A stretch of DNA of 64,000 nt from Methylophaga thalassica. Its GTDB lineage: Bacteria > Pseudomonadota > Gammaproteobacteria > Nitrosococcales > Methylophagaceae. Of this stretch, positions 50,315-63,471 are shown piece after piece. Position 1 is the stretch's first letter; each line of letters opens with the position of its first letter. The stretch covers positions 434,001-498,000 of the forward strand of contig NZ_BSND01000004.1 of NCBI RefSeq assembly GCF_030159795.1, given 5' to 3'. Below the pieces are notes generated by a model. That model saw only the letters and a program-made list of their open reading frames with translations. It did not search any database and was not told the DNA's origin. The translations under genes were made by a program, and so were the position numbers.

Positions 50315-51453
50315 GACGATTTAGCATCAATAAACGAGATAACTGCTTTTGCTGCATTCTCAGCGCCACCGGAAGGCCCTAACGCCTTAAACACTTGTTG
50401 CTGAACAGATTCAGCGTTTTGTTTAGCATCCGCGGCTGTTAAGAAATACAGCAATCGGGGGGCTAGTTCTGAAACGGAAACCTGCTTTTGTAATAATTCG
50501 GTGACCACATTTTCTCCAGTCACAATATTACACAAGCCGACATAGGGAATTTTCACCAGTCGTTTAAGTATGTGATAAGTCAGCGGTGCAACTCGATAAG
50601 TAATCAAATGCGGAATACCCAACAAGGCAATTTCCAGCGTCACCGTACCCGACGCAGCAACAATCGCATCACAACTTCGAACGACATCATAAAACTCACC
50701 GGAAATGACTTTCACTTTTACCGCTGTTTGTGACAAAAAGGGCTCTATCAATGCCCTTTCTAATCCCGGTGCCAAAGGTAAAATAACCTGTATAGAACTG
50801 TCACGTTGTTGAATATGTTCAGCTGTCGCTAACATTACTGGTAATAAAGCCTCAACTTCACTACGACGACTGCCGGGAAACAAACCCAATACCGGCGCAT
50901 TTTCATCAAGTGAAAAGTGAGACTTTGCTTGTGCAGAGGTCAAGTCTGAGTGCACGGCATCGACTAAGGGATGACCAACGCATTTTACCGGCACACTCGC
51001 TTTTTCATAGAGTGTCTGTTCAAAGGGAAATAAAACCAGCATCAAATCGACATAACGTTTTATCGCTTTAATCCGGCCGGCACGCCATGCCCATATTTTA
51101 GGACTAATGTAGTAAATAACCGGGATACCCAGTTCATGAGCCTTTTTTGCCAGTTTTAGATTAAACCCCGGGTAATCCACTAAAATTAATGCATCCGGTT
51201 TATTTGTGGCTAAATGCTCGACGGTTTTATCAAAAATGGCTTTGATATGAGCATAACGTTTAATGACTTCCACCAGCCCCATAACAGCCAGCTCAGCGAA
51301 ATCAGTAACAATCTCAACACCGGCATCGCGCATGGTATCGCCACCAATGCCAGAAACAACAATATCAGGCCTTTGTTGTTTTAAGGCCTTCAACATTCGG
51401 CCTGCATGAGCATCGCCAGAGGCCTCGCCCGCCACTACAAATAATTCAGGCAT
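50311..51453 (-). CDS. lpxB: Lipid-A-disaccharide synthase
   Basis: 380 residues, family GT19. Landmarks are [20 protein letters not shown] at the N terminus, [50 protein letters not shown] and [22 protein letters not shown]. It joins UDP-diacylglucosamine and lipid X at the inner membrane. Three bases downstream of the ribBA stop, an unusual neighbour, since lpxB usually follows lpxA. Confidence 0.96.
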   Translation of the reverse strand: MPELFVVAGEASGDAHAGRMLKALKQQRPDIVVSGIGGDTMRDAGVEIVTDFAELAVMGLVEVIKRYAHIKAIFDKTVEHLATNKPDALILVDYPGFNLKLAKKAHELGIPVIYYISPKIWAWRAGRIKAIKRYVDLMLVLFPFEQTLYEKASVPVKCVGHPLVDAVHSDLTSAQAKSHFSLDENAPVLGLFPGSRRSEVEALLPVMLATAEHIQQRDSSIQVILPLAPGLERALIEPFLSQTAVKVKVISGEFYDVVRSCDAIVAASGTVTLEIALLGIPHLITYRVAPLTYHILKRLVKIPYVGLCNIVTGENVVTELLQKQVSVSELAPRLLYFLTAADAKQNAESVQQQVFKALGPSGGAENAAKAVISFIDAKSS

Positions 51454-51455
51454 GC

Positions 51456-52577
51456 TTATTCAGTCTCATCGGCTTCCAGATAACCAGCTAGCTCAAGACC
51501 AAAGCCTGAGACACCCGTTAATTTTGTCGGCGTACCCATCACTCGCATTTTTTTAACGCCTAATGCAGACAGAATTTGTGCTCCGACACCAAACGTACGT
51601 AAGTCCCAACCACTTTTGACGGGCAAAGGACTTTCATCACGGTCTTCCCGTTCATAACGTGCAATTTTGGCTGCTAATTGTTTATTCTGTGCTGGCAAGC
51701 GCAACACCACCAAAACGCCTTTTCCAGCTTGTTGTATTTTTTTCAGTACTTGTGGGACTGGCCAATGTGAGGGCTCTCTTACTGAACCTAGAATATCACT
51801 GAGTGGATCGGCCATATGTACACGTACGATAGTTTCCTCATCAGGTTGAATATCACCATACGTCAACGCCAGATGCACTTGTGAGTTGACTGAGTCCTGA
51901 AAGCTGAAAAGCTGGAAGTCGCCGTATTCTGTAGGAAACTGACATTGAGATAACTTTTCTACGGTCATTTCATTTTCGAGTCGATAACTTATCAGGTCAG
52001 CAATCGTACCGATTTTCAGATTATGTGTTTGGGCAAAAGTCTCTAAGTCTGGACGTCTGGCCATACTGCCATCATCATTTAAGATTTCGACAATCACTGC
52101 CGCTGGAGACAATCCGGCAAGCTGAGCTAAATCGCAACCTGCTTCCGTATGACCCGCACGAGTTAACACGCCACCCGGTTGCGCTTTTAATGGGAAAATA
52201 TGGCCTGGTTGAACCAAATCTTCTGGGCGTGAATCAGGATCAACGGCGACTTGCACGGTCAACGCTCGATCGGCCGCTGAAATACCGGTGGTCACCCCTG
52301 CTGCGGCTTCAATTGACACCGTAAAATTAGTTGAGTATGGCGTCTGGTTATCACTTACCATCAGAGGTAAACGTAATTCACGACAACGATTTTCCGTTAG
52401 TGTCAGACAAATCAGACCACGCCCAAACCGTGCCATAAAATTAATCGCTTCTGGCGTCACTTTTTCTGCGGCCATAATGAGGTCACCCTCATTTTCACGA
52501 TCTTCATCATCCATGATGATAACCATTTTTCCTTGTCTCAGATCCTCGATAATTTCTTCTGTGCTATTAAGTTGCAT
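51456..52577 (-). CDS. ribB: DHBP synthase with degenerate GTP cyclohydrolase II-like domain
   Basis: 373 residues. The N-terminal half (about 1-205) is a complete RibB domain: [32 protein letters not shown], and [17 protein letters not shown]. The C-terminal half aligns with RibA but lacks the zinc cysteines and the usual HSEC/CDCG motifs ([15 protein letters not shown] instead), so it should not open GTP. This RibBX form is common in gammaproteobacteria. It makes dihydroxybutanone phosphate for lumazine synthesis. A separate ribA must exist elsewhere. Confidence 0.92.
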   Translation of the reverse strand: MQLNSTEEIIEDLRQGKMVIIMDDEDRENEGDLIMAAEKVTPEAINFMARFGRGLICLTLTENRCRELRLPLMVSDNQTPYSTNFTVSIEAAAGVTTGISAADRALTVQVAVDPDSRPEDLVQPGHIFPLKAQPGGVLTRAGHTEAGCDLAQLAGLSPAAVIVEILNDDGSMARRPDLETFAQTHNLKIGTIADLISYRLENEMTVEKLSQCQFPTEYGDFQLFSFQDSVNSQVHLALTYGDIQPDEETIVRVHMADPLSDILGSVREPSHWPVPQVLKKIQQAGKGVLVVLRLPAQNKQLAAKIARYEREDRDESPLPVKSGWDLRTFGVGAQILSALGVKKMRVMGTPTKLTGVSGFGLELAGYLEADETE

Positions 52578-52597
52578 ATTAGGTGTATAACCGTGTT

Positions 52598-53218
52598 TTA
52601 CAGTGTTTCGTTGACAAAATGTGACGACTGGCCAGGTAATAAACGTTCTAAATAGCGGGCAATCAAATCAACTTCTAAATTGACCATAGTGCCAACGTTG
52701 TATTCTTTAATGATCGTTTCCTGCATCGTATGAGGAATGATATTGATGTCAAACCAGCCTGGTCCAACTTGGTTGACGGTCAGACTCACTCCATCAATGG
52801 TAATAGAGCCCTTTTCAGCAACATAACGTTCCAGATTAGCTGGCACTTCAATACGAAACTGAACTGATCGTGCTGATGGTGTCAGTTGTAACACCTTACC
52901 TAAACCATCGACATGGCCGCTGACCATGTGTCCACCAAGCCGGTCGCCTACAGCCAGCGCTTTTTCAAGATTGACAGCCGAACCTGCTGCAATTTGGGAA
53001 AGGGCTGTACGCTCAAGGCTTTCTTTGGAAACATCAAAACTGACGTGAGCTTCATCCAGCTCAACCACTGTCAGACAAACACCATTAATCGCAATACTAT
53101 CCCCGAGAGAAACATCAGACAGGTCTAATTTCTGGGTCGCCACTTTTAGTCTCATATCACCACCACTTGGAGTGACGGAAGTAACCTGACCAATAGCCGC
53201 AATGATACCGGTAAACAT
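52598..53218 (-). CDS. ribE: Riboflavin synthase, alpha chain
   Basis: 206 residues composed of two homologous lumazine-binding halves: MFTGIIAAIGQVTSV, SIAINGVCLTVVEL and GGHMVSGHVDGLG, repeated as GSITIDGVSLTVNQVG and so on. It dismutates two 6,7-dimethyl-8-ribityllumazines to riboflavin. It lies between ribD and ribB on the same strand. Called ribC in some organisms. ribH does not follow. Confidence 0.96.
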   Translation of the reverse strand: MFTGIIAAIGQVTSVTPSGGDMRLKVATQKLDLSDVSLGDSIAINGVCLTVVELDEAHVSFDVSKESLERTALSQIAAGSAVNLEKALAVGDRLGGHMVSGHVDGLGKVLQLTPSARSVQFRIEVPANLERYVAEKGSITIDGVSLTVNQVGPGWFDINIIPHTMQETIIKEYNVGTMVNLEVDLIARYLERLLPGQSSHFVNETL

Positions 53219-53221
53219 GAA

Positions 53222-54328
53222 TTAAGATTCCTCGCTATATATGGGTTTTGCAGTGATACGCCAATCTTTTCCCACTGCACGAATATCATCAATTTCTAAA
53301 GAAAGATTCTGAGCCATCGACACCATACCTGGTAAATGAAACAGGCCGCGAGCCATATCACCCATAATTTTAGGTGCCATGTAGATAATTAACTCATCAA
53401 TTAAACCCGCTTTCAATAAGGCACCATTCAAAACACCACCTGCCTCAACCATTAACTCATTTATTTCTCGCTGGGCCAAAACGGCCATCAATGCATTCAA
53501 ATCTATATTATTATCAGATGATGGCAGCACCAGACATTCAGCCGTATCAGCTACAGCAATATCTTTTGCGGTAATTACCAGCACTTTACCTTCTTTAAGA
53601 ATTTGAGCATCAGCCGGCAGTCGTCCCTCACTATCAACCACAATTTTGAGTGGCTGTCTGACTTTCTGTCCAGAAGGATACCAGTTGTCATCTGACGGTG
53701 AAAAACGCACATTCAATTGCGGATTATCCGCGAGGATTGTACCGATACCGGTCATGATGGCTGAACTGCGTGCACGTAGTTTTTGTACATCGAGTCTGGC
53801 TTTCGGTCCGGTTATCCATTTACTTTCACCAGAAGCCATCGCTGTGCGACCATCCAGACTCATCGCGACTTTACTTCTAATGTATGGACGACCATAGCGC
53901 ATACGATACAAAAAACCGGGATTGAGCTTCTCAGACTCTGAACTTAACAGCTTGGTATGCACTTCGATGCCGGCCTCTCTTAAACGATGTATGCCTGAAC
54001 CCGATACCACCGGATTAGGATCGGTCATCGCTATAAATACACGTTTAACACCAGCATTAACTAGGGCATCAGCACAGGGAGGAGTTCGACCGTAATGACT
54101 GCATGGCTCAAGCGTAACGTAACAATCAGCACCTTTGGCTTTTTCACCAGCCTGGTGCAGTGCATTCACTTCCGCATGACCTTCGCCAGCTCGTTGATGC
54201 CAGCCTTCACCAACAATCTGATTATCTTTGACAATGACACAGCCAACACGAGGATTAGGGTCAGTGGTATAAAGTCCGTTTTTGGCAAGCTCAATGGCTC
54301 TTGCCATATAAAATTCAGCAGAAGCCAT
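53222..54328 (-). CDS. ribD: Bifunctional riboflavin biosynthesis deaminase/reductase
   Basis: 368 residues. The N-terminal deaminase has the zinc motif GHAEVNAL followed by TLEPCSHYGRTPPCADAL. The C-terminal reductase (about 150-368) includes RSKVAMSLDGRTAMASGESKWITG, residues about 150-173, and LMVEAGGVLNGALL. Carries out steps 2 and 3 of riboflavin synthesis. First of ribD-ribE-ribB, about 105 bases after nrdR. No FMN riboswitch is seen upstream. Confidence 0.96.
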   Translation of the reverse strand: MASAEFYMARAIELAKNGLYTTDPNPRVGCVIVKDNQIVGEGWHQRAGEGHAEVNALHQAGEKAKGADCYVTLEPCSHYGRTPPCADALVNAGVKRVFIAMTDPNPVVSGSGIHRLREAGIEVHTKLLSSESEKLNPGFLYRMRYGRPYIRSKVAMSLDGRTAMASGESKWITGPKARLDVQKLRARSSAIMTGIGTILADNPQLNVRFSPSDDNWYPSGQKVRQPLKIVVDSEGRLPADAQILKEGKVLVITAKDIAVADTAECLVLPSSDNNIDLNALMAVLAQREINELMVEAGGVLNGALLKAGLIDELIIYMAPKIMGDMARGLFHLPGMVSMAQNLSLEIDDIRAVGKDWRITAKPIYSEES

Positions 54329-54433
54329 GATTTATTCTCTCTATTTGAAACAAATAATGGTTAATGCTCATCATAACGGGACTTAGTGCGCTGAGTATCA
54401 TTAGGTGAAAGATATCAGTGCTGATGAACATGT

Positions 54434-54907
54434 TTATTTTTTATCATCCGCTTCAGATTTATTTTCCATTCGTTCAATTTCTTCACGAAAGGCATTTACA
54501 TCCTGGAAACTTCGATACACAGAGGCAAAACGGACATAGGCGACTTCATCTAACTCACGAAGCGCATCCATTACCCAGTCACCGACTAAACGACTGTCGA
54601 CTTCCCGTTCCCCTGTCGCCCAAAGTCGACGAGTAATGGTTTTAACTGCGCTATCAACCGCATCAATACTGACAGGTCTTTTTTCCAGTGCTCGCATAAA
54701 GCCCGCTCGCAATTTATTTTCATCAAATAACTCACGAGAGCGATCACGTTTGATTAGACGAGGCAGACTTAATTCGGCTGTTTCGTATGTGGTGAAGCGC
54801 TCATTACACTCCACACACATACGACGTCGACGGATGGCATCGCCCTCCGCCGACAGTCGAGAATCAACAACTTTAGAATCATCTGCACCACAAAATGGAC
54901 AGCGCAT
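54434..54907 (-). CDS. nrdR: Ribonucleotide reductase repressor NrdR
   Basis: 157 residues. The N-terminal zinc ribbon [17 protein letters not shown] with a second CxxC in [17 protein letters not shown], and an ATP-cone domain ([19 protein letters not shown] and on). It represses nrd operons according to the ATP/dATP state. Sits 14 bases after glyA, the usual glyA-nrdR-ribD order. Confidence 0.97.
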   Translation of the reverse strand: MRCPFCGADDSKVVDSRLSAEGDAIRRRRMCVECNERFTTYETAELSLPRLIKRDRSRELFDENKLRAGFMRALEKRPVSIDAVDSAVKTITRRLWATGEREVDSRLVGDWVMDALRELDEVAYVRFASVYRSFQDVNAFREEIERMENKSEADDKK

Positions 54908-54921
54908 AGGGTTTCCGAAGC

Positions 54922-56175
54922 TTAAGCGTAAACAGGCAAGCGGTCACAAACAGCCTTAACTTTGCTCTTAACATCGTTAATAACTTGCTCACTGCCTGCC
55001 GCATCAATTACATCACACATCCAGTTTGCCAGATCGCGACATTCTTCTTCTTTAAAACCACGTGTAGTCACTGCTGGTGTACCAACACGAATTCCTGATG
55101 TCACAAAAGGTGATTGTGGATCATTTGGAACCGCATTTTTATTGACAGTAATATGAGCAGCACCTAACCAGGCATCAACATCTTTACCAGTCAGACCCGC
55201 TTCAATAAAACTGACTAAGAATAAGTGATCATCAGTACCATTTGAAACAACATCATAACCACGAGTCATAAACACGTCAGCCATCACACGTGCATTTTTA
55301 ATCACTTGTTCCTGATACGTTTTAAACTCTGGCAACATCGCTTCTTTAAATGCAATGGCTTTTGCAGCGATCACATGCATTAAAGGACCACCCTGGAAGC
55401 CTGGGAATACAGCTGAGTTCAGTTTTTTCTCAATCTCAGGATTTGCTTTAGCCAGAATCAAACCACCACGTGGACCACGTAATGTTTTATGCGTTGTTGT
55501 TGTGGTGACATCGGCGATTTGCACTGGGTTAGGATATAAACCTGCAGCCACCAGACCAGCGACATGAGCCATATCAACCAACAAATAAGCGCCCACAGAA
55601 TCAGCTATATCACGGAAACGCTGCCAATCCACTACACGAGAATAAGCAGAAAAACCTGCCACAACCATTTTGGGCTGGTGTTCTTTGGCTAAACGCTCTA
55701 CTTCGTCATAATCAATTTCGCCAGTTTCAGCATTTAAACCATATGAAACTGAATTATAGATTTTTCCTGAAGCACTGACTTTAGCACCATGTGTCAGGTG
55801 ACCACCGTGGGCCAGACTCATACCCAAGATCGTGTCACCGGTTTGTAGCAAGGCAAGATAGACTGCCGCATTAGCCTGTGAACCAGAATGCGGTTGCACA
55901 TTGGCATAATCAGCACCAAATAACTCTTTAGCGCGTTCAATAGCAATGGCTTCTACTGTGTCAACATGTTCACAACCACCGTAATAACGTTTGCCAGGAT
56001 AACCTTCAGCATATTTATTGGTTAAAGATGAGCCCTGAGCTTCCATTACACGAGGGCTCGTATAATTTTCAGAAGCGATCAGTTCAATATGATCTTCTTG
56101 ACGTTTATCTTCCGCAGTGATTGCATTGAACACTTCATCGTCAAAGCCAGCGATGGTCATGTTTTTCTTGTACAC
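54922..56175 (-). CDS. glyA: Serine hydroxymethyltransferase
   Basis: 417 residues. The PLP lysine is in [14 protein letters not shown]. Other landmarks are [39 protein letters not shown] and [12 protein letters not shown] 56175 is preferred as start: it has AGGGG about seven bases upstream and gives MYKKNMTIA, which aligns with E. coli MLKREMNIA. ATG 56160 lacks a good site. It makes glycine and methylene-tetrahydrofolate from serine, feeding C1 units to PanB and, in a methylotroph, possibly the serine cycle. Divergent from the dehydrogenase gene. Confidence 0.97.
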   Translation of the reverse strand: MYKKNMTIAGFDDEVFNAITAEDKRQEDHIELIASENYTSPRVMEAQGSSLTNKYAEGYPGKRYYGGCEHVDTVEAIAIERAKELFGADYANVQPHSGSQANAAVYLALLQTGDTILGMSLAHGGHLTHGAKVSASGKIYNSVSYGLNAETGEIDYDEVERLAKEHQPKMVVAGFSAYSRVVDWQRFRDIADSVGAYLLVDMAHVAGLVAAGLYPNPVQIADVTTTTTHKTLRGPRGGLILAKANPEIEKKLNSAVFPGFQGGPLMHVIAAKAIAFKEAMLPEFKTYQEQVIKNARVMADVFMTRGYDVVSNGTDDHLFLVSFIEAGLTGKDVDAWLGAAHITVNKNAVPNDPQSPFVTSGIRVGTPAVTTRGFKEEECRDLANWMCDVIDAAGSEQVINDVKSKVKAVCDRLPVYA

Positions 56176-56284
56176 AGTATTCCCCTGTATCTACTGTAAA
56201 ATGGGACATTATTCTATCTCACAACGTCGCTGGCATCTATGGCATAGTGACAGTTTTATTCGCATAAGGATTAAATCACAGCTT

Positions 56285-57148
56285 ATGAAAATAGGATTAA
56301 TTGGAACAGGCCTGATGGGGCAAGCCTTATCACATCACTTATTAGCAGAAAATCAACCCCTGGTGGTCTTTAATCGCAGCCTGGAAAAGTGCGATGAGCT
56401 AAAAGCCAGAGGCGCTGCTGTAGCCACATCTGCGCAAGCATTAGTAGAACAGAGTGATATTTGTTTGCTTTTCTTAAGTGATGCAAAAGCCATTAGCTCG
56501 GTTCTGGATGATATTGACGATGCTGCCTTTAAAAATTGTCTGCTTATCCAAATGGGCACAATAGCCCCGGAAGAATCACGTAGTCTTGCGCAGCGGGTAC
56601 GAGCTACTGGCGGCCGTTATCTTGAATGTCCGGTACTAGGAAGCCTGCCGGAAGCTGGCAGTGGCAAACTAATTTTAATGGCTGCGGGTAAAAAAACGGA
56701 TTACAAAGCGGCTTTACCCTTACTGGAGTTAATTGGCCATGAACCACAATATATTGGCGATATTGGTCAGGGTGCCACTGTCAAACTAGCCATGAATCAA
56801 TTAATCGCCGGATTGACAGCCAGTTTTGCCTTAAGTCTGGCCTTAGTGGAAAAAGAAGGGATTGCGACAGAGCAATTTATGAAAATTGTTCGTGATAGTG
56901 CTCTCTATGCACCGACCTTCGACAAAAAATTAAGTCGCATGATTGAGCGAGATTTCTCTGAGCCCAACTTTCCTACCAAACACCTGGCAAAAGATACGCG
57001 TCTTTTCTTGTCTGTTGCCAATGAGCTAGGTTTAGATACCAGTGCATTGAAAGGTATTGAGTTACTCTTACAAAAAGCTCTGGATATGGGACTGGACAAC
57101 ACCGATTACTCATCACTGATGGCAGCTGTTTCGCCCAAGGAATCATAA
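56285..57148 (+). CDS. 3-hydroxyisobutyrate dehydrogenase-like (beta-hydroxyacid) reductase
   Basis: 287 residues from ATG 56285, which is preceded by AAGGA; a longer open frame exists but adds nothing recognisable. The NAD(P) motif is KIGLIGTGLMGQALSHHLL. Then LLFLSDAKAI, MGTIAPEESRSLAQRV, CPVLGSLPEAGSGKL and, with the catalytic Lys, GQGATVKLAMNQLIAGLTASF. It matches the GLYR1/tartronate-semialdehyde reductase branch. The substrate (succinic semialdehyde, glyoxylate or other) is not readable. In a C1-using organism a hydroxypyruvate or glyoxylate role is conceivable. Confidence 0.87.
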   Translation: MKIGLIGTGLMGQALSHHLLAENQPLVVFNRSLEKCDELKARGAAVATSAQALVEQSDICLLFLSDAKAISSVLDDIDDAAFKNCLLIQMGTIAPEESRSLAQRVRATGGRYLECPVLGSLPEAGSGKLILMAAGKKTDYKAALPLLELIGHEPQYIGDIGQGATVKLAMNQLIAGLTASFALSLALVEKEGIATEQFMKIVRDSALYAPTFDKKLSRMIERDFSEPNFPTKHLAKDTRLFLSVANELGLDTSALKGIELLLQKALDMGLDNTDYSSLMAAVSPKES

Positions 57149-57151
57149 AAA

Positions 57152-57178
57152 AAGCCCTCGTTTGAGGGCTTTTTTTTA
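57152..57178. terminator. Bidirectional terminator between the dehydrogenase and purA
   Basis: Stem AAGCCCTC / GAGGGCTT with a 4-base loop. A long T run follows on the plus strand and a run of A precedes it, so it can end transcripts from both sides of the converging genes. Confidence 0.92.
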
Positions 57179-57181
57179 GGC

Positions 57182-59660
<2,479 letters not shown>

Positions 59661-59666
59661 TATGAG

Positions 59667-59864
59667 TTAATTTATCCAGTACAAAAAAATCAAACCTGCA
59701 AACATACTTAACAAGCCAATAAGACGCACTTGTCTATCGCTCATGCTTACAGTTTGTAACAGTGTGCGTTTAAACATAGTTGGATTAAGAAACGGCATTA
59801 TGCCCTCAATGATGAAGACTAATGCCGTTGCAATCAATAAACTATGAATGAGTTCTTCGTTCAC
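59667..59864 (-). CDS. DUF2065 small membrane protein
   Basis: 65 residues with two membrane helices (about 7-25 and 45-62) and the family pattern ALVFIIEGIMPFLNP, RLIGLLSMFAGLIFLYW. The family has no established function and is regularly found between hflC and hisZ or purA. Overlaps hflC by four bases. Confidence 0.9.
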   Translation of the reverse strand: MNEELIHSLLIATALVFIIEGIMPFLNPTMFKRTLLQTVSMSDRQVRLIGLLSMFAGLIFLYWIN

Positions 59865-60733
59865 TTCACAGGTAATTCAGCGTCGTTGAATCGCTTGAAA
59901 AAATCACCCTTGGGTTCGATAACCAGCATATCATCAGCATTAAAAATGTTTTTATAGGCTGATAATCGACGGTATAAAGAATAAAACTCTTCATTTTTGC
60001 CATATGCTTTCGCATAAATTTCTGTGGCTTTTGCATCGCCTTCACCACGTAATTCTTCTGCCTGACGTTTAGCCTCAGCAATGATAACAGCACGTTGACG
60101 GTCAGCATCAGAGCGAATCTTCTCAGCTTCCTCTGCACCCTGAGAGCGTAGTTCTTTTGCAACACGTTCACGCTCAGCTTCCATACGGGTATAAACAGAC
60201 GAACTGACCTCAGCAGGCAAGTCGATACGTTTAATACGGACATTTGAAATCGAGATACCAAATCCCTCAGCAACGCGATTAGCATCTTTCAGAATATCTT
60301 GAACCATGGCAACACGATCACCAGAAACGACTTCTTGGATTGTTTTGCGACCAAACTCGGCTCTTAAGCCATCTTTGATAATTTGAGAAAGTCTAGAGGC
60401 CGCGCGGTCTTCATCCCCCCCCATGGATCTAAAATATGTTGCAACGTCATTTATCCGCCAAATGATAAAAGAATCAACGATCACATTCTTTTTTTCACCC
60501 GTCAGATATCTAGCGGGTTGCGCATCAAGTGCCATTTCACGCCCATCGAATTTGCGGACATCAGTGACAAAAGGCGTTTTAAAGTGAATACCAGGCTTAA
60601 AATCAGCCTTCTCGATTTGGCCTAACCTTAATAACAGCACTTTTTGCCGCTCATCAACAACAAAGATTGATGATGAGAGTGTTACGACGACAACAGCAAG
60701 CAAAATTAAAATCAATGTTAAACGGGAACTCAT
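59861..60733 (-). CDS. hflC: FtsH modulator HflC
   Basis: 290 residues. One N-terminal membrane helix is followed by a SPFH/band 7 domain (FVVDERQKVLLLRLGQ and so on) and a charged coiled coil (about 175-230: ERVAKELRSQGAEEAEKIRSDADRQR, residues about 189-214). With HflK it forms a cage around the FtsH protease in the periplasm. Immediately follows hflK with no gap. Confidence 0.95.
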   Translation of the reverse strand: MSSRLTLILILLAVVVVTLSSSIFVVDERQKVLLLRLGQIEKADFKPGIHFKTPFVTDVRKFDGREMALDAQPARYLTGEKKNVIVDSFIIWRINDVATYFRSMGGDEDRAASRLSQIIKDGLRAEFGRKTIQEVVSGDRVAMVQDILKDANRVAEGFGISISNVRIKRIDLPAEVSSSVYTRMEAERERVAKELRSQGAEEAEKIRSDADRQRAVIIAEAKRQAEELRGEGDAKATEIYAKAYGKNEEFYSLYRRLSAYKNIFNADDMLVIEPKGDFFKRFNDAELPVK

Positions 60734-61933
60734 TTAGCGACCTCCTCTGCTACGCGCGTCATCGCTTGATGAACTTTTATTAGAAGATGAAGTAGTCGTT
60801 GATGTTGAGGAAGGATAGTTAAAACTATCCAAATCCAATTGCGTTGGGTTATTACCACGTCGACTCATTCTATCAAGAGGCAGATACAGTACATTACTGC
60901 CACCGTTTTTCACGTCAACCATAACTTTTTGGCTTTTCGAATAAACCGACTCCATTGTATCGAGATACAGTCTTTCCGAAGTAATATCCGGCGCTTTATT
61001 GTATTCGGTCATAACTTGTGTGAAGCGACTCGCATCACCTTCGGCTTTAGCAATAATTTGACTTTTGTATGCTTCAGCTTCTTGCACAATTCTAAATGCT
61101 CTACCACGCGCTTTTGGAAGGACATCGTTTGAGTAGGCTTCCGCTTGATTTTTCTGACGTACTTCATCTTCACGCGCCTTAACAACATCAGCAAAAGCTG
61201 CTTGCACTTGTTCAGGTGGCTGAACATCCTGCATATTCACACTAGTGACTAATAATCCCATCTCATGGGCATCCAGCATCGTTTGCAATAACTGCTCAGT
61301 GCTATTAGCAATCGCGCTCCGACCTTCGGTTAAAACAAAGTCCATGTTAGAACGACCTACTGTTTCACGAACAGCACTCTCCATCATCTGACGAAGAATG
61401 ACATCTGGATTTCTGACATTAAACAGGTATTTAGGTGCATCCTGAACGCGATATTGCACCGCAATTTTTAAATCAATAATATTTTCATCTTTCGTCAACA
61501 TTAAAGACTCAGAATGGATAGTACCGCCACCTCGGTTTCCGCCACTGCGATAACCAATTTCGGCAGTACGAATTTCTTCAACATTCACCACTTCAACTTT
61601 CTCAATCGGACTAGGCAAGTGCCAGTGAGGACCAGGCAATGTTGTCGTTGAATATTGCCCAAACCGCAGAACAACACCGCGCTCAGCCGGATCTACAATA
61701 TAAATACCAGATGCAAGCCAAACTAATACGGCGATGACTGCAATTAATCCAAAACCGAAAAAACCACCTCGGCCTGAAGAATTATTCCCATTGGTATTGT
61801 TTCCGTTACCACCAAAAATGCCGCCTAATTTGCGTTGCATATTTCGGATAACTTCGTCTAAATCAGGTGGCCCATCATTGCCACGATTACCCCACGGGTC
61901 TTTATCACCGTTTCCGGGTTCATTCCAAGCCAT
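60734..61933 (-). CDS. hflK: FtsH modulator HflK
   Basis: 399 residues from ATG 61933, preceded by GGAGAG; a TTG four codons earlier overlaps that site. The Gly/Asn-rich N terminus (MAWNEPGNGDKDPWG) is followed by a membrane helix (about 60-80), an SPFH domain (about 85-290) and a Ser-rich C-terminal tail. Partner of HflC. hflX lies 87 bases upstream. Confidence 0.95.
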   Translation of the reverse strand: MAWNEPGNGDKDPWGNRGNDGPPDLDEVIRNMQRKLGGIFGGNGNNTNGNNSSGRGGFFGFGLIAVIAVLVWLASGIYIVDPAERGVVLRFGQYSTTTLPGPHWHLPSPIEKVEVVNVEEIRTAEIGYRSGGNRGGGTIHSESLMLTKDENIIDLKIAVQYRVQDAPKYLFNVRNPDVILRQMMESAVRETVGRSNMDFVLTEGRSAIANSTEQLLQTMLDAHEMGLLVTSVNMQDVQPPEQVQAAFADVVKAREDEVRQKNQAEAYSNDVLPKARGRAFRIVQEAEAYKSQIIAKAEGDASRFTQVMTEYNKAPDITSERLYLDTMESVYSKSQKVMVDVKNGGSNVLYLPLDRMSRRGNNPTQLDLDSFNYPSSTSTTTSSSNKSSSSDDARSRGGR

Positions 61934-62020
61934 GTAGCTCTCCAAATTGATAAAACAGAGAATTTACTTCAAACAAGCCTATTTTACGGACATGGTAATG
62001 ATAAGCAACCAAAACCGTAT

Positions 62021-63166
62021 CTAAGCTTCAACATATTCTGAAAATGACTCTTCTGGGAAATATTCTTTTAATGCTTCTCGCAGCAGTTCTAATCCTTCTC
62101 CGGTTTTTGCAGATAACCAGATGCGATCAATATTTCCCTCATCATCTCTTTCAATTCGCGGTGAAATATCCTCAACATTGTCTATTTTGTTATAGACAAT
62201 TAACTGCCGCACTTCATCCGCATCGATTTGTTTTAAGACTTCATTTACGTGGTGAATAAGGTCATCACGATCATTTGCACCACAATCAACTACGTGAAGT
62301 AATAACTCAGCATCACGGGTTTCTTCCAGAGTTGAGCGGAAAGACTCGACAAGATCATGGGGCAGATCACGGATAAATCCAACCGTATCAGCCAAGATAA
62401 GGAGTTGTGTATCATGTAATTTAACACGACGCAGAGTAGGATCAAGCGTCGCAAATAACCTGTCATCAGCATAGACTTTTGCAGATGTTATTTTGTTAAA
62501 TAATGTCGATTTTCCAACGTTTGTGTAACCAACAAGGGAGACAACAGGTACACCTCCACGTTGCCGTGAACGCCGCCCTTGCTCACGCTGAGATTGGACT
62601 TTTCCTAATCGTTTTTTTAGTGACTTTATTCGCTGTCCCAATAAACGACGATCCGTTTCTAACTGAGTTTCACCAGGTCCACGCAAACCAATCCCGCCTT
62701 TTTGTCTTTCAAGGTGAGTCCAGCCTCGTACCAATCTTGTTGACAAGTGTTGAAGCTGAGCGAGTTCAACCTGTAACTTACCTTCATGAGAGCGAGCTCT
62801 TCGAGCAAAGATATCAAGAATTAACCCGGTACGGCCTAATACCCGACATTTTAATTGTTGCTCAAGATTACGTTCCTGACTTGGTGATAGTTCGTGATTG
62901 AAAATGACTAAGGCAGCATGAGATGCCATGACATGCTCCGCAATCTCATCAACCTTACCACTGCCAGCAAAGAACTTGGGATCAGGACGATGACGCTTAC
63001 CCTGAATTATTGCAGCAATCTTTGCACCTGTTGACCCAACTAGTTCAATAAACTCTTGTTGAGAGTCTTCATAGTCAGGATCATTGAAATTCAGATGAAC
63101 CAAGACAACAGCTTCTTTTTCTGATGAATCATCAAAAGCTGTTTGAATATCCGGCCGTTCAAACAA
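62021..63166 (-). CDS. hflX: Ribosome-associated GTPase HflX
   Basis: 381 residues. The N-terminal HflX domain (FNDPDYEDSQQEFIELVGSTGA, residues about 27-48) precedes the GTPase domain with G1 LVGYTNVGKSTLFN, G3 LADTVGFIRDLPH and G4 VYNKID. HflX binds ribosomes and helps to rescue or split stalled ones after heat stress. Ten bases downstream of hfq. Confidence 0.96.
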   Translation of the reverse strand: MFERPDIQTAFDDSSEKEAVVLVHLNFNDPDYEDSQQEFIELVGSTGAKIAAIIQGKRHRPDPKFFAGSGKVDEIAEHVMASHAALVIFNHELSPSQERNLEQQLKCRVLGRTGLILDIFARRARSHEGKLQVELAQLQHLSTRLVRGWTHLERQKGGIGLRGPGETQLETDRRLLGQRIKSLKKRLGKVQSQREQGRRSRQRGGVPVVSLVGYTNVGKSTLFNKITSAKVYADDRLFATLDPTLRRVKLHDTQLLILADTVGFIRDLPHDLVESFRSTLEETRDAELLLHVVDCGANDRDDLIHHVNEVLKQIDADEVRQLIVYNKIDNVEDISPRIERDDEGNIDRIWLSAKTGEGLELLREALKEYFPEESFSEYVEA

Positions 63167-63176
63167 TCAAATGCTC

Positions 63177-63401
63177 CTATTCTTCATGATTAATATTAAC
63201 ATTACGAGCGGGAACAATCGTTGATATAGCATGTTTATATACCATTTGATTGACTGAGTTCTTGAGTAAGATGACAAACTGATCAAACGAATCAATCTGA
63301 CCTTGTAATTTAATGCCGTTAACTAAATAAATAGAAACAGGTATATTTTCTTTCCGTAAAGCGTTCAAGAAAGGATCTTGAAGAGTCTGTGCTTTTGCCA
63401 T
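63177..63401 (-). CDS. hfq: RNA chaperone Hfq
   Basis: 74 residues when started at the second of two adjacent ATGs, which gives [18 protein letters not shown] like E. coli and lies at better distance from GGAG. The Sm1 motif is [20 protein letters not shown] and the Sm2 motif [10 protein letters not shown]. The C-terminal tail is very short ([10 protein letters not shown]), unlike the long disordered tail of enterobacterial Hfq. It pairs sRNAs with mRNAs. Confidence 0.96.
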   Translation of the reverse strand: MAKAQTLQDPFLNALRKENIPVSIYLVNGIKLQGQIDSFDQFVILLKNSVNQMVYKHAISTIVPARNVNINHEE

Positions 63402-63471
63402 CATTCACTCCATATATTGTTATTATTTTAAACTGCCTGAATGACTCATTCTAAAAGCCTTAACAGAATCG

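Noticed and set aside
54329-54433. FMN riboswitch before ribD
   Set aside because: None of the conserved RFN landmarks are present in this short gap; ribD lies in an nrdR-headed unit instead.
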